A stretch of 64,000 nucleotides of DNA, from contig NC_134276.1 of assembly GCF_949628215.1 (NCBI RefSeq), positions 58,569,733-58,633,732 of the forward strand, in the 5' to 3' direction. This document shows, one piece after another, positions 11,901-26,191 of this stretch. Made by a program: the position numbers and the translations under genes. The DNA comes from Phalacrocorax aristotelis (lineage: Eukaryota > Chordata > Aves > Suliformes > Phalacrocoracidae). The number at the start of each line of letters is the position of its first letter. Within the stretch, counting starts at the first letter, position 1. The notes beneath the pieces are model-generated. The model was not told the DNA's origin. It searched no databases and was given only the letters and a program-made list of their open reading frames with translations.

Positions 11901-13945
11901 TAAGAAGAAGGAAAGTCTGCAGTAAGTCCTTTTGGTTTCTCCCTGTTGGGATTTCTTCTGCCAAATCTCTGGTGTATGGCAGCGCTGGCTGCCCTGGAGC
12001 CATCCCCTTCTGCCACGTTTCCTTCTTGCAAAACACGGGGGAATCCGAGCACATGACAAGACAGAAATGTAGAAATGTCTATTTTTACTACACTTGGAAA
12101 ACACCTTTGTGGGGACCTGTGGGAGCAGGTGGGGTTTACAGGGCCCATTCAGCCAACTGGGTTATGAGGGAGTCTCCTCAGCTGCAGCCCATTAAGGAGC
12201 CTGAGGTGATTTTTAAATCAATAAAATTAAGAAGCCCAGGGGCCTGGGAGATTGATTAACTCCCATGGGGCACCTAGAGATCTTGGAGGTAGCTGAGGTG
12301 AGACACAGCTTGTCAGCAACATGCCTGCCTGTTTCTGACCTGAACCTCCCTTGGCTATTGATGGCATCTGCCTCACTACTGTCACTGGCAGCCAAAGTGC
12401 TGCCAAAGCTCCTGCCCCTTCAGAAGAGAGACCTGGCTGGATTTGTGTGCCTTAGGCCCTCAACTCTGCAACCATCCCGCTAACTTAATGCTAGTAAGAC
12501 AGGCTTACATCTTCAGCTGTTCACCCACCTCCAACCAAGCCTCCCAGCAAAAGCTTCACAGCCATTCCCCGTGTCCCTCCACATGCTTTCCCTGTGTGGG
12601 CATGAGACAGCGGGCTTCGCTTGCTGCATCTTTCCCATATTAGGAAAAGCCCAAGACCCTTTTAGAGCATTCTGTACCTGCTTTGGGGTGAACTTTGCAT
12701 TTGTTTTGATGAAATGAAAATAACTGGAGGCTTATGATGATAGCAGCCTGCAGCTACGCTTGCTGGCACAGCAAGGGAGGAATTGCTCCGTGCTCCGCTG
12801 CTAGGAGCATCCCTGGCACCTTACAGACCACTGCCTTTTTCCTCTGGGTAGAGCTCAGATTGGCACCTTTTCCCAGTCCTCAGCTCCCAAGGTTTGGGTT
12901 CATCATTGCCTCTTTTATATCAAGGGAAATATAAAATAATTTAAAAATCCCAGTCCTCAGGCATTTACATTTCTAACAACTTAGCTTGCCCACTTTTGTC
13001 CCTGTGTGCCCCTCTACCCACTCACTGCAGATGGGCATGATTAACAGATAGAGCTGGTGGGGACCTACCACTCAATTTGTTTTGCCCTCACACGAGTGAA
13101 GCATCTGTATGGGTGCAAGGGGAGTGCTGCAGCACTGCAGGAGCAGCACCTTGCCCCTTCAGTTTTAGCCTCTGGAGGACACGAACATTGTTGCTGTCGT
13201 TCCTCTCTTCTCCACCTACTTCCATGTCACTCCAGTAGCAAGTGAGGGGCTAGAAGGAACAAAGTTCTTGCCCAGCCAGAAGTTCCCCAGGAGAAGGATT
13301 TGCCCCTTGCTTAGTAATGGAAAGTTCTGCCACTGCCTCTTTTGGCTTACAAAACATTTTTTCAGCATGGCAGTGAGGAGACAGCTTCTCTCTTTGTCAG
13401 CTTCCTCATCTGCAAGAGGAAAATGGCAACACCCTGGTGGGGGTTTTGCTGGGGAGAAGTACAGAACTGCTGAAGGCTCCCTTCTCCGTTCTGCTGCTTC
13501 ATGTGATGCTCCTTAAATCAAGGAGCAACACCTAAGCATGGAGCCAGGACTAGACCAAAAGCATTATTTATTTTGTCCCTGGCAGGTTGAAAGCTCTGGT
13601 ATTTATACAGTGGTTCCACAAATCCCAAAGGTCATCTCCTTGGGTCACATAAGCCAACGCAGCTTTAAGATATTGGAGTTCATGCCAATTTATGGCAGCT
13701 GAGACTCTGGCTGAAGGTTTTGTAGGCCATGGAAAATACTGCAGCTAAAACTCTTTAATTTCCTTTATGTCTTGTTAAATAGATGTCTCTTTCTCTAATC
13801 AAATGACTCTGTGTAACAATATATCAGAGACAATCTGTTTCTTAGGCAGTAGCTAAAATACCAAAATAAAGGAAATAAAAAAGTGCAAAGAGAGTTGTAA
13901 ATAGTCTAACCAAAACATGCTGCTTTGTCTTTTCTTTGTAAATAT

Positions 13946-13950
<5 letters not shown>
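8938..13950. other. Intergenic region, no gene seen
   Basis: This sequence has moderate GC content and many short unrelated open frames on both strands, none above about 120 codons and none with a recognisable motif. I see no convincing splice-site pairs, RNA genes or repeats beyond short homopolymers. A phrase near 13400-13430 resembles the conserved segment of MIR-type SINEs but is too short to call. Confidence 0.55.

Positions 13951-13980
<30 letters not shown>
13951..13980. repeat. (GT)15 dinucleotide microsatellite
   Basis: Fifteen uninterrupted GT units occur in AT-rich intergenic DNA. Looser CA/ATAC-rich sequence occurs nearby on the plus strand at about 14135-14215. Confidence 0.98.
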
Positions 13981-13982
<2 letters not shown>

Positions 13983-16369
13983 ACTTTATTATCATAGTTT
14001 TTATCTGGACAGCTATCTAGTTTAGAACATGAGAAAATATTATTTCCTGCTTAAACAGGCAAGAATTAACCACTCTAAAAAAACTTGATAATGATCAGGT
14101 TTAAATAAAACTCAGTGGGGTTTAAGCCTGTTTACCTACACACACTCACAGAGCGAGAGAATACACTTACATGTATACACACACAGATACATAGATCATA
14201 TATGCAAATTGATTATCACTTTTTAAAATATAACACTGATTTTTTTCCTAGCATGCTTTTAATAATTTCAAAACTTTGCTTGTAAGTATTTTATGAAAAG
14301 CTAGTCCTTAACAAGATACGTGGTTGCTGATTTGTATGGTTAAGAGAGCATTTCAGGGCTACAGTGACCAGTAACTTTTTCTGCTCATATCTCCCTCTGA
14401 GTAAAGAAAAATATAGAGTTATCTGATAGAAACGTATTTTCTCTAAAATAGGCATGGGCCATGCCAGCACAGTGGTTTTACATATAACCACAGCTAACGT
14501 ACATATGCACACACCTCACCTTTGAACAAGATGGAGCTCCAGCACCCACTGAGTATAGCCCTGGGGGAGCAGGGGGAGACATGTTTATTCCCTCTGGCCA
14601 CACACGCACAGGCTAGGCTGCATCGCCACAGTCCCCACATGAGCAGTTAGCCCTAATAAGAACTGCAGCCATACCCACACCACAGTGGAGACATACATGT
14701 ACAGCGCTGTTCTGGATGTATCACCATCAGACATGTAGCACATTTGTTTATGGTTGAACTGGAGCTACTACTGGCTTGGTTTCTCTTCATCCCACATTAA
14801 ACTGCAACTATTTCATCTTGTAAGGAATTATTTTGGAGACGTAAATGGTTATTTTCTGGTTGCTGTTCCAAACAACTTTTAAATTACTTCAGGGACGCAA
14901 ATTCCCTGCTGTATCCCATTAGAGACTGCAGCCGAAAAGCTATCTAGGGTAACATCTTTCAAACACCTGAATGACTTAGGGGCTCCTGAACCATCTTCAC
15001 AGGTGATTTAGGCACTGAAGGCCAAGAGCCACGAGGTGGTACTACAAGAGACCCCTCCACACCAGGGCTGCATGGAAAGAAACATCCCTTACCCTGTGCT
15101 CTCTCATCTCAAATTTGCATTGATTTACTTCCAGCTCTCATCCAATAAGCAGATCTCATTTGCTACATGCGTGACAATGTCTCTCTGAGCCACTATTTTC
15201 CACAATTCCTCCCTGAATACTTACACGCTCTCTAGGTTATCTGCTGCCTGCAACTACTGAGAACAGCCATTTAACTTAAAGGAATGACTGACATAAAGCA
15301 ACAGATCAACTGAGCAGCCTCCAGCAGACACTGCTTGCAGACTTGCCTCTGCTTTCAGGTGTCCTTGCCTCCCAAGGGAGTGAGGAGCGCTGACGGGTGC
15401 CCGGACCAGTAGGAAGCCCAACGGAAGAGCACCATGTCTGTGTGGCACCTAACCTCTGCAAACCTGCTCACTCCCTTAGCACAGCACAAGCACCACTGCA
15501 CAGCTCTGAGCCTCAAAACTGCAGATTTGGAGCGAGTGCAGGGGCCTGAATACCATGGTCCCAGGTCTTCACACTCTGGGTGGGTCTCCCACAGGGTGCC
15601 AACAGGTCTCTGTGGCCCCTGTGTATTTACACGGGAGTCTTGCATCTTTATCCAAGGACAGCAGTAAACACAATTCTGGACTTTTTCAGGATCTTCTGTC
15701 CTTTGCATGGATGCTAATCAAGATTTTGATTTATAAGCAATTGGTAGCTTTGATGCAAGAGTGTATTTGATGACACAGCAATGCAAATTTTGGGAAGCAA
15801 AAGTAAATATAAAAAAAAGTTATATGGTGACACGTACTATTCATTAGGCTTTTTTTATTAAACAATTATATTTCACTAACAGCTGCCTGGATCAGATGTG
15901 GCTGTTGAGGTGTATTATGCCCCACCCCATGAAAAAGCTGAGCCATCACAATTTTTACCTTAATGATGATTTTTTTTTTTTCAGTGGGAGCATGATCAAT
16001 GGTGCAGCCATATCTAAACAGACAGCAAGTTTTTACAGATACGAGCTTCTCGGGGGGAAAAAACCAAACCAACCACCACCTAGAGAATTAGATGGAGCAG
16101 TGCAAATTATGCCACTAATTACTACTTCAAGTTTACTGAGTATTTATGTGCTATCCATGCTAGCTGGCACAGGTGTCTCTACTCCGCATTGCAGTCATTT
16201 TGTGGTCACAGCGCAGATACCTCTAAGCTGTATCTGATACATGCTGCTGCTCAACTTGCTAAAATCTAGTTTCTTATGCAATAACAGTAAAGATAATAAA
16301 TACTTATTGGATTAGGAACAATCCAGCAACCACTTATTGGTACATTACATCTGTTGGTGCAGATGATGA
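13981..16369. other. Intergenic region, no gene seen
   Basis: This is AT-rich sequence with a GC-richer patch at about 14900-15700 that carries overlapping open frames on both strands (the longest 117 codons, minus strand). None has a recognisable domain and the two strands are about equally open, as expected from composition. No functional element can be supported. Confidence 0.5.
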
Positions 16370-17390
16370 TTATTAGATCTGAGGATGATACAAAGCTGAG
16401 AAGGACCTGCAAGTACACTGGAGGACGAAATTAGAATTCAAAATTGTCTTGGCAAGTTGTGAAAAAAAAAGTATGAAAACTATGATGTAGCAGTGAAGAC
16501 AAGCAAATGGTACTGCACTTAGATAAGAATAATCAGCGTCACAAAATCAGGATGAGATGCAACTAGCTGAGCAAAAGTTCTTCATGAAGGAGCTGGGTGG
16601 GACAGGCTAATTACAGATCACAAGCTTAACATGAATTAACACCACCATGGTTTTGTTGTAAAAAGAAGTTCCATGTTATACCAGTAGGTACAAACAGAAG
16701 CCTACCCTGCCAAGAAGGTAAGTGAGTCCTATCTACTCAGCTCTGGGAAGGCCTCAGCTGAGGCACTGTGTCCAGTCTGGGATGCTCTGCTTCAGGAAAA
16801 GGATGCTCTAGCCAGAAAGACTCCAGGGAAGATGCAAATTCATTCAGAGGTCCAGACAGTGTTGCCCATGGCACTTCTATCCTGGAGAAGACCAAGGGGA
16901 AAATCTGCTTCTATTAAAGTTCCTAAAACTCTGCTGAAAAGGGAACACGCAGCTTCATGACCTGAGGGAACTGGACAGGGTGCAACAGGGTTAAACTACA
17001 CAAAGTGAGATTCAAGTTGAACCTCAGAGTAACACAGTGCAGACAACTGTGCACAGCAACGCATAGGAACAGGTTGCTTAGGGCTGTCGTGGCACCTCCA
17101 TCACATGAGGTATTTAGGATTTTTAGGAAGCAGCTGTGCAGATGTCCATCAGGACTGACCCTGAGGCACTCAAACTGCCTCACAGGAGAGCATGACCCAT
17201 GTGACCTCTTGAAATCCACTCATCAGCCTATTTTTTCTGCAGTTCTAAAGAAATTCCAGTATGTTTCTATTGTAGCTGCTCATGGAAGTCATCTTGACAT
17301 TTTTGAGTAACAGGCTTTAGTGCTGTCCCTCTGTAGGGATGGAAGTAGCCCCCTTCATGGGTGATTTCGGAAACTGAAAGCTATTCCAAC
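16370..17390 (+). mobile_element. Ancient, highly decayed CR1-type LINE fragment
   Basis: Traces of the CR1 layout can be followed in order on the plus strand. A degraded RT segment reads like 'gatgatacaaagctgagaag' (16384-16403, the ADDTKL region). Next comes a 'caggaaaaggatgctc' segment (about 16793-16808), then the purine-rich C-terminal region with 'gggttaaactacacaaagtg' (about 16988-17007). A 'ggaacaggttgc' block (about 17067-17078) and a segment resembling the CR1 region just before the ORF2 stop (17090-17130) follow. Many indels and stops separate the blocks, so this copy is far older than the one at 7660-8937 and may belong to an older CR1/L3-like lineage. The boundaries are approximate. 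Confidence 0.7.
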
Positions 17391-20300
17391 CAGTGAATAT
17401 TTATAGGGCTGGGATATCAGGATGTGATACAGCCAAAGAATCTGCAAATGCTGAACTTCTAATCAAAGTGTTGGAGTGGTTTTTGTACCAAGAGGGAGAA
17501 AATACCAATCACATAAATGGAATCAGAATTAAAAAACAGAACAGTGCTGATTTCCTTCCTACAACTCCTCAAAGTGCAGCAATAGCCCCACAGGCAGTGA
17601 TTGAAAAAGGAGGAGCAATGGTGTGGTGGAGCCTAAAGGCTCTGTGCTAACTGGATGAGAGACTACTGAGGGATGATATGGTGAGTAGCTAGCAGGGAAA
17701 ATAGGAATTCAGTCATCTAGCTTCCCTGTCAGAGCTAACATACCATAAAAGCATGGCCTTGGGGAAGAGAAGTTGTGTGTTAAGAAGAGAAGCCAAGAAG
17801 CAGCCTCATGAGGAAGAGAAGTTTGCAGCAAGTGTAGAACCAAGAATTATGACACCATGAAAATAAAATGACCCTTGCTGCACTGCTGCATCAAACTCCT
17901 TCCTTAAGTAAATATAGAATGTTATGTATTGTTTTTCCCCCATTGCTGGGAAACTGGAAAATAGATCCAGGTGCGAGAAGGACATTGACTTGGAAGATGA
18001 GAGGAAAACCAGAAAGAAGAGAAACTAGCAGACACTGACCACCTTGAGAAGACCGTCACTGAGCAGTTCTGGCAGATTCATCAGTCATCTAATATGGCCA
18101 CTACATTCATCCCAAACCCATGAGGAAATCTTGTTGGAATCTGTCCCAGAAAAGCTATCCTGATAAAGTTCAGCTCTGTGCAGTGGGACCAGATCTACAT
18201 GAAAGCTCCTGAATAATTCTGGAAAATCTAATTTTATGGATTTATTTGGTATGTTGAGTTGCTCCCAAATAATTTTGCAGTAATCTACCTGCAACTGTAT
18301 CAGCCCTCACTGAAGTCCCAAGAGGAAATGCAAAGAGAGGCTGGAGCTAATTCTTTGTATTATTTTCCTCAAGCAAACGAGCTGTGGCTCTTCTTTAAAG
18401 TAGCATATGCATACCTCGCGCTTGTAGGATATGCCTCTCGCTGTAACACAGCTCTGAAAGTTTACTCAAAAGCAGTAGTCACAGGGTTGCAATCAAGTAC
18501 AGCACTGAAGACCTAAAGAAGAGTATGAGTGCTGCATAAACCTCACAAACTCCTTTTTGGTTTTCCCTTACATGAATCTTTTCTCCAGGCCCAGAATGAT
18601 TACTGAGCTATTTTTACTCCATCTATGGTCACTGTTGCCAAAACTTCTGAAATTTATGATACTGGGTCTTCTTAAAGCACCAGCTACTGGAATCAAGAAT
18701 GTGAGTCTCCTGGCTTCTGTTAAAAAAAAGCTTAAATGGTTAATATATGAGGAAGCAGTGAAAAGAAGCAACAATATCTAAAGATTAAAAGGCAAACCCA
18801 ACAGTCGGTGCTGGGATGCAAACCCTCATGATTTTCAGGCCTTTAATGTTTATCTTTGAAAGCCAGCAGTTAGCAATTCTTATGTTGATAAAGATCATCT
18901 ATAAAACTCACAATTCTGAAGCATTTATTCAAAACTTCCTGCTCCACTAATTAGAGGTCAGGCTCAACAAGCTCCCAGAAGTGGCAACTCCAGAAGACCT
19001 TCAGGCAGAAAGAGACAAGTTACTTTATAGGTGAGACCTGCCTCCCCACTCCCGTGTCCCCAAACTATCTCCTATCTACATCTGCACACTCACTGAGGGA
19101 GGGACTGTGGGCCCACGTCTGAGCTGGGCACATGTGTCCACCTGTTTGTGGATGGAGACAGGGTCAGCATCTGCTGGCAAAATTGGCTGCCAAGTCTTTT
19201 TTGGGGGAATCGCACATCCCCCAGACAGTGACAAGCGCCCTTAGAACCTCCCTCTCTGTAGTCTGCCCTTAAAATCTGCCTCTTTTCAGGGACTTTTCAG
19301 GGGTCTTACATGGTTTCTTTGGATAATCTGTAGAGCAACCAGCTTCGCTGCCTAGAACAATGATGTAAATCCAAACACTGAGAACAAATGCATCTACTTG
19401 GACAGACACCAAAATGACCAACTCAGTTTTAGGACTAAACTTAAGTAAGTTATTAAGTGATCACACATGAGACAAAGATTAAATGCTGCCCCTTTCAGGA
19501 AAATACATATATAAGAAATAAATATGAGAAAAGTGTATTGGAAAGCTTATTTTAATTTACAGTGTAACTCACAGCAATTAAGGCTTCTTACAATTTAATT
19601 CAGTTTTTAATATTTTGCTCAAATAACCATGCAAAAAGAAAATATTGTCACCCTAATATTAAATTTTTCTTGACGCCTACGAAATCTAATGCTTGTAAAA
19701 TACAAGTCCCTGATGGTTATACTCTGGTTATTAAAAATGAAGAGTTAAACTTATTTCCTTTCAAGTCTGACTCAGGAAAAAAAAATGGTTATGTGACTTG
19801 TGACAGATATTGCAAGACTTTTGTACCTTAATAAAAACAGACTATCATTATCTTCACTTTCTCTTAAGTCTTGTGATTGAATTGATTTATTTTTGAACAT
19901 GATAAGGAGAAAGAAAGAGTCAAATGGAATAATAAATTAGCTAGCTTTAGTTTATTTTACTGTGGTTTTTTATATCCTGAAACTGACTTCCCCTGTTTTG
20001 AACCTACCTCTGAACGACAGCTATTTAACTTAACTTTATTGGCAGACGAGTATTTCTTACAAAACTCTGACATGCAATGGAAGCTTTTCATTAAAATTAA
20101 TAACACCACCAAGGTTTCCTGCTTGCTTTTATGGGAAGCAAAGAAAACTTTGTTGTGAAATGCCATAATACATCAGCGGAAGTCCACCAAAACTCCTCTA
20201 AGAACAATATAAATCAGGTCACAAGCTAAATCGTAATATTTTCACTTAGATTTCTTGGTGCTTTGGGGAATGGCTTGATCAAGTTTTCACTCTTAAAAAG

Positions 20301-23300
20301 AGGGGCCAGGAGCAATTGCTCTTTTTAAATTTAACCACCATCTTCAATTAAACACGACGACCTTATTACGTGACAGGGATGGCTAAACTACTGCATAAAG
20401 CAGTTAAAAAAAACATCACCCCTACCCCTCCACAAGTGATCCCCTTCCTTTGAACGCTTAATCTGCAATGCCAGGAAAGAACATTAATGAGACAATAACA
20501 ACAGAAAGCTGTCCCTATTTGCAGAGCTACCAAACTGGCCATCCTCTGAAATAAACCCATGGGACCAAAGCCTTAGCGTTCCTTTCTGGTTAGAAAATTA
20601 AATTATGACTAAGAGACCACTTTGGTATGCCTACTCCTATTGTCTCCATCAATTTCAAACTGTAAAAAAAAAAACAAAACCCCAACAAAAAAAACCTCAA
20701 ACCCTGGGGACTGAAGCACACAATTGAAAGTGGCAGGTACGGCGAGTTAACGAGTATCTAATGGTGGAGCCACAGTAATTGTGTTCACACTTGTTGCAAG
20801 GTTAAACGTGTTAATTGAATCTTGTTCTGCTGGAATGTTATCTAGTTTGTTTTCCTTCACAACACAAAACAGTCTCTTGGGAAGCAATAGGTGGGGGTTT
20901 AAACCGTTTCAAACCGAGGTTGGCGTTGACTCTGTTCCTCTTTCATGGCTGAGTCCCTGGCAGCTAGCGATTATAAAACAATTTGCACCTCTAGTCTGGA
21001 TTCGCTTTCTACAAATTCAGTGAGCTGAAATGGCCCAGTACAGGTGTAGGAGGGAGAAAGGCGGTGTGTGGGTCTGGGTGCAGTGAGGGAAGCTAACACA
21101 GCAAGTAGGCAGGGTCTGCTTACACCCCTATGGAGTTGCAGAAAGTGCAAGAGACTGTTTCTGATTTTAGCTCCCTGGCTCTAAGTGTGCTTAAACGAAG
21201 GCTATAAGCAATTTAAACGGAGAAGAAAACAGCTGCCCACGCAACATTTCCAATCAGCTGGTTTAAGGTCTCTCCGCTCAACATGCTTGACCGCTGGGAA
21301 CCCAAGGGCTGAAGTGAATTTTGCCAAGGATTTCCTAGCGCTTACCTCAGCTTTGTGAATTGTCTTCCCAAAACCAGGTACCAGAACTAAAGCAAGGCAA
21401 TGCTGATCACTGTGACACTCGCTATGCTTGGTGGATCAGCTGAGCTTCAGCCCCCGAACACCCTGGTTTACCAGCCTACGGTGCTAAGCCCAGGGTGGCA
21501 CACAGGCAACTCCCTGCCCTTAGACAACTGTTAACCCCAACCAATGCTGACACTGATGACTGCAATTCATCACTGCAAATTTTGACTCTGATCTTACAAT
21601 GAGGTCTATGGAGAGCTGCTACCTCACCTTTGCACAGAGCACCCCTGACTTCAGTAAGACTTAACAGATACAAAAGTCATCTCACTCAGAGCTCACACTG
21701 GGCCTCACCACTGCAAAACAAAAGCACACCTACTACACCTTCAAAAACAAACAGATTTCCTTAAGACCAACAGAAAAAAAAAACCAAAAAAACCAGCAAA
21801 CACAAACTGGCCTGCAAGCAGTGGAGATAATGAAATGTAGCTTCCGTAACACACCCTTCCAGTGCAGTAAATTAAATCCCACCCCTCACCCTCCAACAGG
21901 CTGGAGGCAGCACTTGCTGTCACAGGTCAAGCTCCGGAGCTGCTACCCAGCTGTTGCCAAACAGGATGGAGGAGGTCAAACCTCCTTTCCCTTTACAAGT
22001 GCACTCAGATGGTTCCTGCACTCCTCTAGAAAGCTGCTGTTTTCATGAACAAAGATGTCAAACACCTACAATTTTGCAGTCAGTAAAGAAAAAAAAAAAA
22101 AAACAAGGGACAATATTACTGCTGGGATGAAGGGGAAATTAACAGTGTGATCACCTGAAAGTGCTAAGGATAGGGTAAGAAAAGTCAGCCACCTTTCACT
22201 CCAGTTAGTTGCATCTGAATTTGCTAACAACTTGATAGACAGTTCTAAGAAGATAATTGATTTAGCAAGAAATATTAAAGACTAAACATAATCTCAGTCC
22301 TTATCACTGGCTGCATTTCCTAAAATACTGTAATGACACATGGTTAGGAGCAGTCCTTGTGATGACAGAACTGCATTGCCAGCCTGAATGTGACGGTAAG
22401 CAAGGACAGGAAATCACTATTGTTCTACTAACATGCACCTAAAAGAGCTCTTGACCATGGAAAACAAATATACACTAGAACAGTTTGTAGAGCAGACAGG
22501 CTCTAATTCACATGTTCTCTTATGCTTCGGTGTCAGGAGACCACCATCAGCTCTCAGAGGGAGGGAGCTATAGATTTCCCCATTTTTCATATCACTCCAG
22601 TTTATGTCTTGCCACTGATACTGTTACTACTGAAGAATTAGCAAATCCTGCCTTTGGAATGGAAATAGATGCAGAGGCCCTGTTCCTCTTTCATACACAT
22701 ACCCTAACATGCAGTCAGAGGCTACAATAGCAGGCAAAAAACCTTACGAAACAGTATGTTGGTTTCTGCATAAGATAAAAATTCAGTATTTATTGAGAAA
22801 CTCCAGCCTATCATTAAACAATGTGGTTAGCCACAGGCTGCTGAAGTCTGAAATAAGATAGTTCGAAATAAAACATAAAAAACCTTGAGAAGTGAGCAGT
22901 AAAACTGAAGTTTCTAAATCCTAGGAAGCTGGCAAAAACCCAGCTGTAAAGCACAGAGGGACTAGCTGACTCCCGAGTCTCCTGTGAGAAGCTGCAAAGG
23001 AAGCACGCTGGGAAAGCATGCTGCTGTGGCTGAGTTATTTGCCTGGCAAGCCTTGCCCAGTTCAATCTTTTGTGGCAGGAAGTTTCTCTTCCACCGAAAT
23101 TTACTTCTCCCCCCTGCTCCCCCCCTTTTTTTGGTAGAGAATAGCAAAAGTATAAAAGCAATGTGCATTACAGAAAGACTGGCAGCACCTTAACAGCCCC
23201 ATGTTCTCCACCTCACTGTAAATACTGATACTGTATTTGTTTTCAGGGCTGAGCCTCCAGCATGTACCAGCTAAATTTTCAATGTTGTCATTTTCCCCAG

Positions 23301-23999
23301 ATGAATCACTCAGCCAAGGGTGAAGGCTAGAAAAAGGAGCAATAACAAGGCATTCAGTCTCACAAGCGAAGTGGCTCCTTGTGAACCGTCATCCATTCCA
23401 GGCATTCAGTACCTCCTCTGGTTGACCATCCTGCCTTTTCCATCCTCCATGCCCTACGTACCGTCCCTCTATATTTCAGTTTTGTACGTTTAGTCCCTGC
23501 ACACATCACCCCGCTTTCATCACAAGAAAAAACGCTTTGCTGCCCATCAAACTCGGCAATCTATGAGACTGAACACCTGGTGTAAATCTTTCCAGTGGGA
23601 GCATTCCTGTTACCTCCTGAACTGTTGCCTTCTCACTCTAATCATCATCCTTGACATGAACCAGCAGTTGAGAGCAGTTGAGAGAAGTACTGAATGTCAG
23701 GAGATTGTGCCAGTCTTGGGATGAGTAAGAAAGGAGGCTAAAATCTCCTCCCTTCAACACAGATCATTTAAACCCATTTTGTATGATCGCACATCATCTT
23801 CCTGTTCTGAAACGCAATACATTTTAAAGCCTGTTGGACATGTTCAGCTTTCCCTGTTCTTAAGGGAAGGTGAAACCCTCAGTCCTCTGAGATAGCTCTT
23901 AGTTTTCTGCCTAGATTATAATCAGCTTAGAACCTTGCTCTTCTATCGATATTGTTCATTACCTTAAATGCCTACTCGCTTGAGCTTGACTTTACCCTG
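17391..23999. other. Intergenic region, A/C-rich on the plus strand
   Basis: No gene, RNA gene or classifiable repeat was recognised. Open frames are all under about 120 codons and lack motifs. Low-complexity A-rich runs occur near 20661-20700, 21772-21800 and 22087-22103. On the plus strand A and C exceed T and G in many stretches (for example 21841-21900: A17 C25 G6 T12), the reverse of the RAP2A intron. Confidence 0.5.
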
Positions 24000-24520
24000 G
24001 CTCATTGGTTACTCATAACCCTCCTCTGCATTTGCTCTTCCTAGGCTCATCAGACAAATTTTCCAGCATACTCTTGTAGATAAGCTTTGTTCTTTTCCAG
24101 TAACCCTCCTGGGTGTATTTCTGTAAACGTTCCTCTTTCCTGGACACGGTTTATCAGAACTGAATAGAGCAACATCTCACTGGTCACCCAGAAGCTTGAC
24201 TGTGTGCACATCACAGTCACATTTGTTTTTTCACAACCACGTTAAATTGGCAGCTTCATCGTTGACTAATAAACCCAGGTATTTTCCCATTACTCTGCTG
24301 GAGGGTTCCTGGATTTATACTACAAACACCTATTAATCCATGCGTGCAATATCTTGCATTTTGTGCTCTTACATGTTCTGGTAGGCTCATTTCCACTACT
24401 TGAAGGTCTTGAGTCCCCAGCAGGAATTAAGATTATTCATTGAAATTGTTATTCATTTCTGACTAGATCTACCAGACTCTGCAACATTTACAAAGAGATT
24501 CTGACAGTCCTGTAAAAAAA
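24000..24520 (-). mobile_element. Possible decayed CR1-like LINE relic, minus strand
   Basis: Reading the plus strand, the order of phrases (a 'ctggacacggtttatcagaactga' type block near 24140, followed by 'gttaaattggcagcttcatc' and 'aataaacccaggtattttc') resembles the 5' region of bird and reptile CR1 elements in reverse orientation, from memory. Similarity is weak and heavily eroded, and no coding block is visible. It could be ordinary unique sequence. Confidence 0.3.
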
Positions 24521-24700
24521 TTCCGTGTTCTCTCTTTGGTATTGAGTGTATTTACATCACAGATGTGTGGGATTTTGGTTTTGCTTAGGTGGTTTTTGAC
24601 TACATGGGCATTGCGAGAAGCCAGTGAATAATATTCTTTCTTCTAGACAGACCAAAGCTATGGGCATCCTACTGAAAGAAATGTTTTGAAGTTTTGCAGT

Positions 24701-24780
24701 TAAAAAAAAACAAACAAACCAAAACAAAAACCCAAAACAAAATAGACAACAACACACAAAGGAAAAAACAAACTGTAACA
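24701..24780. repeat. A/C-rich low-complexity tract
   Basis: This is a stretch of AAAC/AAAAC-like units with almost no T or G, about 750 bp upstream of the CpG island. Similar shorter A-rich runs lie at 22087-22103 and 25186-25200. Confidence 0.9.
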
Positions 24781-26106
24781 GCAGAAAGCCCAAGCAAAAC
24801 AATAGAAAGTTTAAAGCACTGCATGGGACAAGCATTTAACCAAAAGACACAGAAGACAAATGGGCTCCAAAAAGCCACAAACTTATCTGCCACTCAAAAA
24901 TTTCCAGTTTGGTTCAGAAACGTGAAAACAAGTCAACAAGGAAGCAGAACTGGACTTGCCTGGAAAGCAGGCTGATACCTTAGGCATTACCTAAGATGAA
25001 GATGTGACAACGCAGAGGGAAGAACAGCACAACAAGAAATGCAACCCCAGGAGCGAGCTCCTTTTCTGACAGCTTTTGGAAAGTATCTGAACAGCAGACT
25101 AACTCTGGCTGAAACTTTAGCCTCTAATGGAAATAAAGTATTTTCTCCCTGTATCAAATCATACCACCCAGTAATGTTTGGGGGGAAAAAAAAAAAAAAA
25201 GTGAAGGGTTAAAGAGTCTGTCTCATAGTAGGAAAGACAAGCACACAGATGTGAGCATCTTTCCAGAGTGATACTGGTTCCCAAGAGAAACTGTTTGTTT
25301 TCTCATCAATCACCCTCATTTTTGTCGCTGTTTATTCGGAGTATTTTTCTCAAACCGGACCACCATCTTTCCAGGCTCTCAGTCTCTGAGAACACAGAGG
25401 TAGGCACACATTGGTAACGAACACATAACGGCCTCCCTTGCAAGCGCACGCCTGCATGGCGATCACAGCGCACTCAAAGGGAACTCTCACAGGATCGGTG
25501 CATTAGATTTTCTGAATCCTATTTAGTTTTATACACGCGAGTGGGATTAACGGGGTGGCCTCGGGCACTCCGCACCCGCCGCAACGGCCCGGCCGCAGCC
25601 ACCTTCAGCCGCCAGAGAACCGCCAGGCTTAACACGGCCAAGACCTCACCACCCCGGAACGCCCTTCCCCAGCACGCCGGGAAGCGGAACCGCTCAGACT
25701 GCACGGGGATTTCCCCTCGGGCGGCTCAGAAAGGCCCTTCCCCCCCGCTCCCGCCCACCTACCGGGACTGGCCGCACTGCAGGGGCCGCCGCCGCCTCAC
25801 CCAAACGCCCTGCACCCCTCCCCAGCCCCGGTGCAACAGCAGCTCCTCCCCGGGCCACAGGTCGCTCCCGGGCAAGGGGTTAGCACACCGCACCACCCCC
25901 CGCCGCCACCGCAGCCCCTGACAGACACTTCCGGCCGCGGGGCCGCCGAACTCCCGCCCAACCCCGCTCTCCCGCAGCCCGCGCTCCCATTGGCTCATTC
26001 CTCCTCCGGCGCGTGACCTCTGCGCGGCCGCTGGTTGGCCTCCCGAGAAGCGCGTGTCGCGGAGCCAGCCCGAAGAGCGGCTAGTGGAGAGTGGGGGCGG
26101 GCCGCT

Positions 26107-26120
26107 GTCTCCATGGTGAC
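26107..26120. promoter_or_regulatory. RFX X-box-like palindrome 1
   Basis: GTCTCC-AT-GGTGAC fits the X-box consensus RYYNYY-N(1-3)-RRNRAC with a 2 nt spacer. The consensus is degenerate, so binding is inferred. Confidence 0.5.
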
Positions 26121-26191
26121 AGAGCCGGGCGAGGACGGGAGGGGCGGGGCCGGGCCGCCGCCGCCCGCCGAGTCGCGGCTGCCGTCGGCGT

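Noticed and set aside
13380..13440. MIR-like phrase 'cttcctcatctgcaagagg'
   Set aside because: The match is limited to about 25 bases without flanking SINE structure.
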